NCBI GenBank assembly: GCA_905235615.1
Contig: CAJOMB010000078.1
Location: 1-7,101 of the forward strand
Reading direction: 5' to 3'
Length of the DNA stretch: 7,101 nucleotides
From: an uncultured Bacteroidales bacterium
Lineage (GTDB): Bacteria > Bacteroidota > Bacteroidia > Bacteroidales > UBA932
Part shown: piece by piece, positions 1 to 5,768 of the stretch
Position numbering within the stretch: position 1 is the first letter of the stretch
Layout of the letters: each line of letters starts with the position of its first letter
The notes under the pieces: generated by a model
What the model saw: the letters and a program-made list of their open reading frames with translations, nothing else
What the model was told of the DNA's origin: nothing
Database searches by the model: none
Position numbers and translations under genes: made by a program

Positions 1-473
1 TGAGTATCAAGAGCTTCAGCGCCCAGAGCGAGAAAAGCCGTGTGATTGTGGTCATCTCCGACGGTGAAAACCATGAGGACGACCCCGTAGCCGCCGCCAA
101 GCAGGCCGCCGAGCTGGGCATCAAGGTGTACACCATCGGCGTGGGCAGTGCCGAGGGCCAGCCCATCCCCGTGGAAGGAGGGCTCATGCGGGACAAGGAC
201 GGAGAAATTGTGGTCACGCGCTTGGACGAAGACACCCTGCGGGCCATCGCCAAGGCCGGCGGCGGCGCCTACATCCATGCCGGAGGGGAGGAATTCGGCC
301 TGAATCCCATCGTGGACGACATCCGCAAGATGGAGGATGAGGAGTTTGACAGCATCGTCTTCGAAGAGTACGACGAGCAGTTCATGTACTTCCTGGGCAT
401 CGCCCTCCTGCTGCTCGTGATTGAAATGCTCATCGGCGAGCGAAAACCCCGCCGAAAACTGTTTGAAGTATGA
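1..473 (+). CDS. batB: BatB-like von Willebrand A domain membrane protein, C-terminal part (5' end outside window)
   Basis: This frame is already open at the first base (first full codon at 3), so only the C-terminal half of the gene is present; the GTG at 42 is not a real start. What is visible is the second half of a VWA domain: the strand and loop IVVISDGENHEDD, then a helix and the strand VYTIGVGS, followed by the LDEDTLRAIAKAGGGAYIHA segment typical of the BatA/BatB family. The MIDAS DxSxS motif must lie upstream. A hydrophobic segment (FMYFLGIALLLLVIEMLIG) precedes a basic tail ending KPRRKLFEV, the C-terminal anchor expected of BatB. Family knowledge: Bat proteins are MoxR-associated, sit in the inner membrane with periplasmic domains, and were linked to aerotolerance in Bacteroides, although their biochemical role is unsettled. 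BatB rather than BatA is inferred from the position directly before batC. The stop codon overlaps the batC start (ATGA, 470-473), suggesting translational coupling. Confidence 0.88.
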   Translation, partial: SIKSFSAQSEKSRVIVVISDGENHEDDPVAAAKQAAELGIKVYTIGVGSAEGQPIPVEGGLMRDKDGEIVVTRLDEDTLRAIAKAGGGAYIHAGGEEFGLNPIVDDIRKMEDEEFDSIVFEEYDEQFMYFLGIALLLLVIEMLIGERKPRRKLFEV

Positions 474-1168
474 GGAAGTTTTTGTGCATAAGCATAGCGC
501 TATGCTGCTCGGTGGCCGCTTTTGGCCAGAAGGCAGACCTGCGCAAAGGGAATCGGCAATTCAAGAAAAAAGACTATGCGGCGGCCGATATCAGCTATCG
601 CAAGGGGCTGATGCTGGACACGGCTTCCGTGGCGGCACACTATAACCTGGCCAACAACCTGTACAGGCAGGAAAATTTGGACGAAGCGGCCAAGCAACTG
701 GACGCCGTCTCCATGAGCGCTTCCGAGGCTCCCTTCGCCCCGGACTACTATTTCAACCGCGGAGACGTGGCCATCGCCAAGGAAGACTGGCAAACGGCCG
801 TGAACATGTTCAAGGAATGTCTGCGCCGCACCCCGGAAGACCTGGATGCCAAGGAGAACTACCTCTATGCCCGCAACAAACTGCAGGAACAGCAGCAGAA
901 CCAGGATCAAAATCAGAATCAAGACCAAAACCAGGATCAGAACCAAGATCAGCAACAGGACCAGAACAAAGATCAGGATAAGAATCAAGACCAGAACCAG
1001 GATCAGCAGCAGCCCCGGCAACAGCCTCAACAGCAGCCCCAGCTGAGTCCCCAGCAGGCCCAACAGCTGCTGCAGGCCATTCAGGACAAGGAAAAGAAGA
1101 CCCAGGAAAAGGTGGAGGAAAAGAAGGCCGACGCCCTCAAGTCCCGCCGGAAGGAAAAGAATTGGTAG
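470..1168 (+). CDS. batC: BatC: secreted TPR protein with Gln/Asn/Asp-rich tract
   Basis: The product has 232 residues. Residues 1-19 form a signal peptide (MRKF, hydrophobic core, cut probably at AFG|QK), giving a periplasmic protein with an N-terminal Gln. Residues about 21-135 hold TPR-like helices: LRKGNRQFKKKDYAAADISYRKGL, AHYNLANNLYRQENLDEAAKQL and YYFNRGDVAIAKEDWQTAVNMFKECLRRTPEDLDAKENY. These are expected to mediate contacts with the other Bat proteins. Residues about 139-203 are almost only Gln, Asn and Asp, followed by a highly charged Lys/Glu tail (KEKKTQEKVEEKK) ending in NW. BatC proteins commonly carry such a low-complexity polar C-terminus. The start is fixed by the signal peptide and by the ATGA overlap with batB; the stop lies 4 nt before the next start. 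No catalytic motif is seen, so a scaffolding role is inferred. Confidence 0.88.
   Translation: MRKFLCISIALCCSVAAFGQKADLRKGNRQFKKKDYAAADISYRKGLMLDTASVAAHYNLANNLYRQENLDEAAKQLDAVSMSASEAPFAPDYYFNRGDVAIAKEDWQTAVNMFKECLRRTPEDLDAKENYLYARNKLQEQQQNQDQNQNQDQNQDQNQDQQQDQNKDQDKNQDQNQDQQQPRQQPQQQPQLSPQQAQQLLQAIQDKEKKTQEKVEEKKADALKSRRKEKNW
899..1012 (+). repeat. Degenerate in-frame repeat coding for NQDQ units inside batC
   Basis: Within batC, codons 144-181 consist of Asn/Asp codons alternating with Gln codons, giving repeated NQ and DQ pairs, often as NQDQ with a roughly 12-bp DNA period (AAYCARGAYCAR), broken by a few Lys codons and QQQ stretches. Third positions vary freely between synonymous codons (CAA/CAG, AAT/AAC, GAT/GAC). 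This looks like a repeat that arose by duplication or slippage and then diverged under selection for protein composition. Its antisense reads as a long Leu/Ile/Val run, which is an artefact. Confidence 0.85.
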
Positions 1169-1172
1169 AGAG

Positions 1173-3785
1173 ATGAAAAGACTGTTTACAATCATGGCCG
1201 CCCTCCTCACGGGCATGGCCGCATGGGCCCAGGGCAGCATCCGGGTAGAGGTTCACAACATCGTGGAACTCTCCGAGCGTTTCAATCTGGTGTTCGTGGT
1301 GGAAGGTGAGCATGCGCCCTCGGACTTCCGCTGGGACGCTCCGGAAGACGTCACCGTGGTGTGGGGCCCGCAGAAAGGCTCCTCCACCAGCATCCAGATG
1401 ATCAACGGAAAAACCACCCGTTCATCCCAGACCTCCTACACCTACATCCTGCAGGCCAAGAAGACCGGCACCCTCACCCTCCCGGCCGCCACGGCCAAGA
1501 TCAAGGGTGATGAAATCCGTTCCCGCTCCACCACCGTCCAGGTAGTGGACGACGGCTCCTCCTCATCGGCCACAGGCAGTTCAAACGCCTCCTCCGGCAG
1601 CGAACGCTCGCAGACCCGCTCGCAGGCCTCTTCCAATGCCGATATTTTCATGCGGCTGAGCCTGAGCCGCACCTCCGTAGTGGTGGGAGAACCCGTCACC
1701 GCCACCCTCAAGATCTATCACCGCGCCAACCTGCAGGGCTTCGAAAACGCCCGCTTCCCCTCTTTCAACGGCTTCTGGAGCCAGGAGGTGGAATCCCCTT
1801 CCAACATAGAATTCCAGCGGGAGCAGGTGGACGGAACCATGTATAATTCCGCCGTGCTCCGCCGCTGGGTCATCATCCCGCAGAAGGCCGGAGACCAGAC
1901 CATCGAACCCGCCGAAGTGGTTTGCCTGGTCAATATCCAGCAGCGCCGCTCCACCGGCTCCGTCTTTGACGACTTCTTCGGCAGCGACTATGTGACCATC
2001 CGCCAGCGCGTGACCACCAAGGCGGCCAAGGTGCATGTGGACGCCCTTCCCGCCGGCGCTCCGGCTTCCTTCGGGGGCGGCGTGGGAGATTTCAAGCTAT
2101 CGGCCCACCTGAGCAAGGATTCCCTGAAGACGCACGATGCGGCTTCCCTCATCGTCACGGTGTCCGGAAAAGGCAACGTGGCCCTTTTGGAAGCACCCAA
2201 GCTCAACTTCCCGCCGGATTTCGAGGTGTATGACGTAAAAACCAGCGTAAACACGGACAAGAGCGGAACCTCCGGCTCCAAGACCTTCGAATACCCGTTT
2301 ATTCCGCGCAGCCCGGGCGCCTTCGAGATAGGCCCCGTGCATTACAGTTATTATGACGTGAACAAGCGCAAGTACCAGACACTTTCCACGGCGGCCCTTC
2401 CCCTTGCCGTAGCCCGCTCCGCCTCTTCGCAGGGCGGCAGCCAAGCCGACGCGGCCAACACCCTGGTGGTGGACCGCAAGGGCGTCAAGAACCTGGGGCA
2501 GGACATCCGCTTTATCCGCACCAAGACTTCCCTGAGCCCGGACAAAGGCTTCCTGGTCTATTCCAAGGGCTGGTTCGCGGGAATCTGCCTCATCCTGCTG
2601 GCCGGCTTAGGCTTCTGGGCAGGCTTCCGCAAGGTGGCGGAGAGACGGGCCGATGTAGCCGGTACGCTGAGCCGCAAGGCCACCCGCCAGGCCCTCAAAC
2701 GGCTGGCCCAAGCCAAGGATTTCCTGGACAAGAACCTCTACACGGCCTTCTATGAAGAGCTGCACCGCTCCTTAGTGGGCTTCGTGGGAGACAAGCTCTC
2801 CATGGATATGGCCGATCAGAACAAGGAGAACATATCGGCCGCCCTCACCGCCGGCGGCGTTCCTGAAAGCACCGTGACGGACTTCGTGGCCCTGTTGAAC
2901 GCCTGCGAGGAAGCCCGTTACTCCCCCGATGCCGGCCATGACGCCATGAATGAGCATTACGGGAAGGCCGTTTCCACCATCACCGCCATCGATTCTTCCA
3001 TGAAAAAAACACCCCTTAAAGGCACCGTGCTGGCTCTCGTGCTCTTGATGGCCCTGCCTATGGGCCTGCAGGCCGCTCCCATGAACTACCCGGATTCCCT
3101 GTGGCAGGCGGGCGTGGAAGCCTACACGGCCGGAGACTATCCCCAGGCCCTGAAAGACTGGGAAGACGTGCAGGCCACCGGGCTCATGTCCAAGGAACTG
3201 TACTACAACCTGGGAAACGTGTATTTCAAGAACCAGGAAATGGCCCGGGCCATCCTCTGGTATGAGCGCGCCCTCAAGCTGGACCCGTCCGACGCGGATG
3301 TGCGCTACAACCTGGAATACGCCCGCAGCCTTACCCAGGACAAGATTGAGGAAGTGCCGGAGATTTTCTTCGAGCAGTGGGGGCACGCCCTGTGCTACCT
3401 GCTTCCCTCCAATACCTGGGCGGCCCTTTGCCTGCTGTTCCTGGCCCTTACTGTAGCCGGTGCACTGCTGTTCCTGCTGGGCAGCACCTCCGGACGGCGC
3501 CGGTTGGGCTTCTTTGCCGGCATCGCCTGTCTCCTTCTCGCCTTCCTGGGCTGGGACTTCGCCCAATGGCAACGGCAGGAGGCCCTTGCACAGGACCGCG
3601 CCATTGTGATGCGGCCCGTTTCCAGCGTGAAGAGCTCGCCATCGGCCGACGGGGCCAAAGACCTCTTCATCCTGCACGAGGGTACCCGCGTGAAGATTCT
3701 GGACAACGTGGGCTCCTACACCAACATCGAGCTGGGAGACGGCCGCCAGGGCTGGATTCCCGCGGGGGACATTGAGGTGATTTGA
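1173..3785 (+). CDS. batD: BatD-BatE fusion membrane protein (BatD N-terminal, TPR/SH3 BatE C-terminal)
   Basis: The product has 870 residues, well above the roughly 600 expected for BatD alone. Residues 1-19/20 are a signal peptide (MKRLFTIMAALLTGMAAWAQ). Residues about 20-460 are the periplasmic BatD region, with beta-rich oxygen-tolerance-type domains (for example SLSRTSVVVGEPVTATLKI and PPDFEVYDVKT) separated by a Ser-rich linker at 128-156. Residues 466-485 are a transmembrane helix (GWFAGICLILLAGLGFWAGF), followed by a charged helical region at 486-608 that should be cytoplasmic. From residue 610 the frame runs into a complete BatE: MKKTPLKG plus a hydrophobic core (613-636), TPR helices at 640-718 (YYNLGNVYFKNQEMARAILWYERALKLDPSDADVRYNLEYA), two membrane helices (about 746-770 and 777-797) and an SH3-like domain at 808-870 ending GWIPAGDIEVI. 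The start lies 4 nt after the batC stop and is supported by the signal peptide. The function follows the Bat complex: membrane assembly, exact role unknown. A lost batD stop codon, natural or by sequence error, would explain the fusion. Confidence 0.87.
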   Translation: MKRLFTIMAALLTGMAAWAQGSIRVEVHNIVELSERFNLVFVVEGEHAPSDFRWDAPEDVTVVWGPQKGSSTSIQMINGKTTRSSQTSYTYILQAKKTGTLTLPAATAKIKGDEIRSRSTTVQVVDDGSSSSATGSSNASSGSERSQTRSQASSNADIFMRLSLSRTSVVVGEPVTATLKIYHRANLQGFENARFPSFNGFWSQEVESPSNIEFQREQVDGTMYNSAVLRRWVIIPQKAGDQTIEPAEVVCLVNIQQRRSTGSVFDDFFGSDYVTIRQRVTTKAAKVHVDALPAGAPASFGGGVGDFKLSAHLSKDSLKTHDAASLIVTVSGKGNVALLEAPKLNFPPDFEVYDVKTSVNTDKSGTSGSKTFEYPFIPRSPGAFEIGPVHYSYYDVNKRKYQTLSTAALPLAVARSASSQGGSQADAANTLVVDRKGVKNLGQDIRFIRTKTSLSPDKGFLVYSKGWFAGICLILLAGLGFWAGFRKVAERRADVAGTLSRKATRQALKRLAQAKDFLDKNLYTAFYEELHRSLVGFVGDKLSMDMADQNKENISAALTAGGVPESTVTDFVALLNACEEARYSPDAGHDAMNEHYGKAVSTITAIDSSMKKTPLKGTVLALVLLMALPMGLQAAPMNYPDSLWQAGVEAYTAGDYPQALKDWEDVQATGLMSKELYYNLGNVYFKNQEMARAILWYERALKLDPSDADVRYNLEYARSLTQDKIEEVPEIFFEQWGHALCYLLPSNTWAALCLLFLALTVAGALLFLLGSTSGRRRLGFFAGIACLLLAFLGWDFAQWQRQEALAQDRAIVMRPVSSVKSSPSADGAKDLFILHEGTRVKILDNVGSYTNIELGDGRQGWIPAGDIEVI
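3000..3785 (+). other. batE: BatE module within the fused frame, with its own possible start and signal sequence
   Basis: Codon 610 of the fused gene is an ATG followed by sequence that reads like a free-standing BatE of 261 residues: basic N-terminus MKKTPLKG, hydrophobic segment TVLALVLLMALPMG, possible signal peptidase site near LQA|AP, TPR repeats, paired membrane helices and a C-terminal SH3-like domain. The bases at 3000-3003 are ATGA, the same overlap form as at batB/batC, although here the TGA is out of the batD frame. No clear Shine-Dalgarno sequence precedes it, which is uninformative in Bacteroidota. Whether this ATG is used independently, or the hydrophobic segment serves as an internal membrane helix, cannot be decided from the sequence. 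Confidence 0.6.
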
Positions 3786-3786
3786 C

Positions 3787-3845
3787 GGGAGAGTCCGGTT
3801 ACGGCAGATAATCTCTTCTATCTCTCCCTCGGTCTCTTCCGGACT
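3787..3845. terminator. Overlapping inverted repeats between convergent genes, possible terminator region
   Basis: The 88-bp gap between the converging bat operon and the peptidase gene contains two perfect 7-bp inverted repeats. GGGAGAG (3787-3793) pairs with CTCTCCC (3822-3828), and AGTCCGG (3792-3798) pairs with CCGGACT (3839-3845). They share two bases, so they are mutually exclusive. Loops are long (28 and 40 nt) and no T-run follows on either strand, so a classic intrinsic terminator is not supported; the position is the main argument for a role in termination. Confidence 0.25.
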
Positions 3846-3873
3846 GTAACGAAGTCTGAAAGGGAATGGGCCG

Positions 3874-5235
3874 TTAGAAGTACTTGTAGAACAGGGCAAG
3901 AGACTGCATCCCCGCCCACATCTGGCGAAGTAGGTAGCTCTCATTCGGCGAATGGATGGTATCCCTCTCCAGCCCGAAGCCCATCAGGAGCGGATCCGTC
4001 CCGAGGATTGTCTGCATATCCGCAAGAATTGCGATGGAGCCACCCCCGCGGGAAGGTACCGGCTCAATCCCGTAGACTTCCTCCATGGCGCGTGAAGCGG
4101 CCTTGTATGCCGGAGAGGTGATGGGGATAAGAAAACCGTCTCCACCTTCGCAAGGAGTCACCTCAACCTTTACGCACCCCGGAGCAATCGAGATGAAATG
4201 CTTCTCGAAGAGCTCGGTAATCTCCCGGGAGCGCTGATTGGGAACCAGTCTCATGGAGATCTTCGCGTGCGCGGTGGAAGGGAGGACGGTCTTCGCGCCC
4301 GTTCCGGTATAACCGCCCCAGATGCCGCAGACATCCAGGCAAGGGCGGATTCCCGTGCGCTCCATGGTGGTATACCCTTCCTCTCCACGGACCTCATCTA
4401 TATTCAGGAACGCCTTGTACTCTTCCAGGTCAAACGGTGCCCGGGAGAGCATCGCCCGGTCCTCCTTCGAGAGCTCCACCACCCTGTCGTAGAAGCCCGG
4501 AATGGCTACACGTCCCTTCTCGTCATGCAAGGAGGCAATCAGTTCGCACAGGACATTGATGGGGTTGGCAACAGCGCCCCCGTAGTGCCCGGAGTGAAGG
4601 TCCTTGTTGGGGCCCGTCACCTTCACCTCCAAGTACGCGAGGCCTCTCATGCCGCAGTTGATGGAGGGCACCTTGTCCGAGATCATCGTGGTGTCCGAGA
4701 CCAGGATAACATCCGATTGGAGCATCTCCTTATGGGCCTCAACCCATGCGGGGAGGGACGGGCTGCCAATCTCCTCCTCGCCTTCGAAGATGAACTTCAC
4801 GTTATGGTGCAACAGCCCCGCCCTCACCTCATGCTCGAAGGCCTTCAGGTGCATGAACAGCTGTCCCTTGTCGTCATTCGCGCCACGGGCATAGATGGCC
4901 TCCTCTCCGGTGGCCGGGTCGCACGCGATGACGGGCTCGAAAGGGTTTGTCCGCCACCTTTCGAGCGGCTCCGGCGGCTGTACGTCATAATGTCCGTAAA
5001 CCAGGATGGTCTTCGGGGCGCCGATGTCCTTATAGCCGAAGACAACGGGATGCCCGACCGTCTCATAGACGGCAGCCTGATCCGCTCCTGCATCTTTGAG
5101 TAGTTCCACAAGACGGTTGGCACAGCGGCGCATATCGGCCTTGTGTTCAGGCTTGGCACTGACCGAGGGGATCCTCAGCAGCGAAAAGAGCTCTTCAAAA
5201 AAACGTTCCCTGTTCTCCTGGATGTACTGTTGCAT
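3874..5235 (-). CDS. M20-family metallopeptidase, CNDP-type dipeptidase
   Basis: The product is a complete 453-residue zinc-dependent peptidase of the M20 family, CNDP/dipeptidase group, whose usual length is about 450-480. The metal-binding set is intact: H82 and D84 in VYGHYDVQP, bridging D121 in GANDDKGQ, catalytic base E154 and ligand E155 in FEGEEEIGS, D181 in VSDT, and H428 in DTIHSPNES. The lid/dimerisation domain covers about 200-365 and carries DLHSGHYGG (212-220), whose histidine contributes to the neighbouring active site in family members. The segment RGGGSIAI (396-403) is a further family signature. There is no signal peptide, so it is probably cytoplasmic and hydrolyses di- or short peptides taken up by the cell; the substrate cannot be read from the sequence. 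It is a single gene, convergent with the bat operon and divergent from hipBA, with its own candidate promoter. The start is chosen because IQENRERFFEELFSLLRIPSVSA begins directly after it, as in relatives. Confidence 0.93.
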   Translation of the reverse strand: MQQYIQENRERFFEELFSLLRIPSVSAKPEHKADMRRCANRLVELLKDAGADQAAVYETVGHPVVFGYKDIGAPKTILVYGHYDVQPPEPLERWRTNPFEPVIACDPATGEEAIYARGANDDKGQLFMHLKAFEHEVRAGLLHHNVKFIFEGEEEIGSPSLPAWVEAHKEMLQSDVILVSDTTMISDKVPSINCGMRGLAYLEVKVTGPNKDLHSGHYGGAVANPINVLCELIASLHDEKGRVAIPGFYDRVVELSKEDRAMLSRAPFDLEEYKAFLNIDEVRGEEGYTTMERTGIRPCLDVCGIWGGYTGTGAKTVLPSTAHAKISMRLVPNQRSREITELFEKHFISIAPGCVKVEVTPCEGGDGFLIPITSPAYKAASRAMEEVYGIEPVPSRGGGSIAILADMQTILGTDPLLMGFGLERDTIHSPNESYLLRQMWAGMQSLALFYKYF

Positions 5236-5260
5236 ACGATATCAATTAACGTGGTTACTT

Positions 5261-5283
5261 TATGTGGGGAGTAGTCCACCATA
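5261..5283 (-). promoter_or_regulatory. Imperfect hairpin near the peptidase transcription start
   Basis: Read on the minus strand, TATGGTGG, an 8-base loop and CCACATA form a 4 + 3 bp stem with one bulged G. It lies immediately downstream of the candidate -7 box of the peptidase gene, so it would sit at the transcript start or act as an operator in DNA. The stem is short and the role is uncertain. Confidence 0.25.
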
Positions 5284-5314
5284 CAAAAATAAGCATTTTT
5301 TGTCACCTTGCAAT
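5284..5314 (-). promoter_or_regulatory. Candidate Bacteroidota promoter for the M20 peptidase
   Basis: On the minus strand TATTTTTG (5284-5291) is a perfect match to the Bacteroidota -7 consensus TAnnTTTG. Exactly 19 bp upstream lies ATTG (5311-5314), one mismatch from the -33 consensus TTTG. Transcription would start around 5275-5280, giving a leader of about 40 nt before the ATG ending at 5235. Confidence 0.6.
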
Positions 5315-5345
5315 CCCTCACCAAGATTAGGCCACACACGAATCT

Positions 5346-5368
5346 GGAGGGCTTCGACCAAGTCCTCC
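5346..5368 (+). other. Strong 9-bp hairpin in the divergent intergenic region
   Basis: GGAGGGCTT (5346-5354), loop CGACC and AAGTCCTCC (5360-5368) form a 9-bp stem with a single G-U pair when read as plus-strand RNA; the minus-strand RNA would have an A-C mismatch instead. It lies in a GC-richer island (about 5300-5372) between the peptidase and hipBA promoters, outside any gene I can support. No T-run follows, and no plus-strand promoter is evident upstream. It could be a relic terminator, part of a small RNA, or a leftover of decayed coding sequence. Confidence 0.4.
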
Positions 5369-5410
5369 GCTTCATAATAAACTAAAGCATAATATAATTT
5401 AATAAAATAT

Positions 5411-5441
5411 TTCGCGGTTATATTAAACTTTACTATATTTG
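5411..5441 (+). promoter_or_regulatory. Candidate Bacteroidota promoter for hipBA
   Basis: TATATTTG (5434-5441) matches the -7 consensus TAnnTTTG perfectly, and TTCG (5411-5414), one mismatch from TTTG, lies exactly 19 bp upstream. Transcription should begin near 5447, leaving a short leader of about 15 nt with an A-rich stretch (AAAAAGAAAGA) before the ATG at 5463. The surrounding DNA is very AT-rich, so near-matches by chance are more likely here, but spacing and position both fit. Confidence 0.68.
5419..5437. promoter_or_regulatory. Palindromic putative HipB operator overlapping the -7 box
   Basis: TATATTAAACTTTACTATA is a 19-bp palindrome centred on C5428 with 9-bp arms and one mismatched pair (T5423/C5433). 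Its right end covers the first half of the candidate -7 box, so a bound repressor would block RNA polymerase. HipB-type antitoxins are known to repress their own operon by binding palindromes, alone or with HipA. This site does not resemble the E. coli TATCC-N8-GGATA operator, as expected for a distant homologue. Assignment to this HipB is inference. Confidence 0.45.
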
Positions 5442-5462
5442 CAGTTGTAAAAAGAAAGACCA

Positions 5463-5768
5463 ATGATCAAAAGATTTTCAGACGCTGAAATCCTGCAGAT
5501 GCTGGGTCTGCGCTTCAAGCAGTACCGGGTGGCGCTGGGACTTACGCAGGCAGAGTTGTCCGCCAAGGCGGGCGTTTCGGTGATGACCCTCCATAAATTC
5601 GAAACGGGGACAGCCCGCAATGTCACGGCCACAACGCTCATTTCCCTGATGCGCTATACCGGTCTAATTGAGAATCTGGACGCCCTTATTCCCGAAGTTC
5701 CGGAATCTCCTTACTCCAACCTATACAACAAACAGAGAGTAAGACACAATGGCAACAAGAAGCAATAA
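5463..5768 (+). CDS. hipB: HipB-like Xre-family helix-turn-helix antitoxin/repressor
   Basis: The product has 101 residues. Residues about 15-68 form an Xre/Cro-type five-helix HTH domain: LRFKQYRVALGLTQAELSAKAG, then the recognition helix region SVMTLHKFETG (39-49), then TATTLISLMRYTGLIENLDALIP. The tail (80-101, PESPYSNLYNKQRVRHNGNKKQ) is polar and basic and probably flexible. Its place directly before a HipA-type kinase identifies it as the HipB partner, which in this family binds the kinase and represses the shared promoter. E. coli HipB has 88 residues, so the size fits. The gene ends 20 nt inside hipA in another frame, so the two are probably translationally coupled and made in linked amounts. 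The start follows the candidate promoter by about 20 nt; no competing upstream start is in frame within the likely transcript. Whether it truly neutralises toxicity is inferred from family and context. Confidence 0.88.
   Translation: MIKRFSDAEILQMLGLRFKQYRVALGLTQAELSAKAGVSVMTLHKFETGTARNVTATTLISLMRYTGLIENLDALIPEVPESPYSNLYNKQRVRHNGNKKQ

Noticed and set aside
42..473. GTG at 42 as the start of a short VWA protein
   Set aside because: The frame is open upstream to the window edge and starting there would cut off the first half of the VWA fold including the MIDAS motif.
899..1012. CRISPR or tandem-repeat array
   Set aside because: The periodicity is about 12 bp without spacers and is fully explained by the NQDQ coding pattern in batC.
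500..1240. 246-residue minus-strand ORF with a long Leu/Ile/Val hydrophobic run
   Set aside because: It is antisense to batC; the hydrophobic run is simply the reverse complement of the Gln/Asn/Asp codon repeat. No family resemblance.
2772..3944. 390-residue minus-strand ORF across the BatD-BatE junction
   Set aside because: It is antisense to a convincing membrane-protein frame, composed of His/Gly/Gln-rich low-complexity sequence with no recognisable domain, as typical for antisense frames in GC-rich DNA.
4198..5103. 301-residue plus-strand ORF opposite the peptidase
   Set aside because: It is the antisense shadow of the M20 gene, whose catalytic motifs are all intact on the minus strand.
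5405..5412. Self-complementary octamer AAATATTT as an operator
   Set aside because: It is too short and too likely by chance in such AT-rich DNA; the longer palindrome at 5419-5437 is a better candidate.
5175..5463. Small minus-strand ORFs (66 and 67 residues) in the divergent intergenic region
   Set aside because: They overlap the two promoters, have AT-driven composition and no recognisable motif; I only retain the possibility that the GC-richer island is a coding relic.
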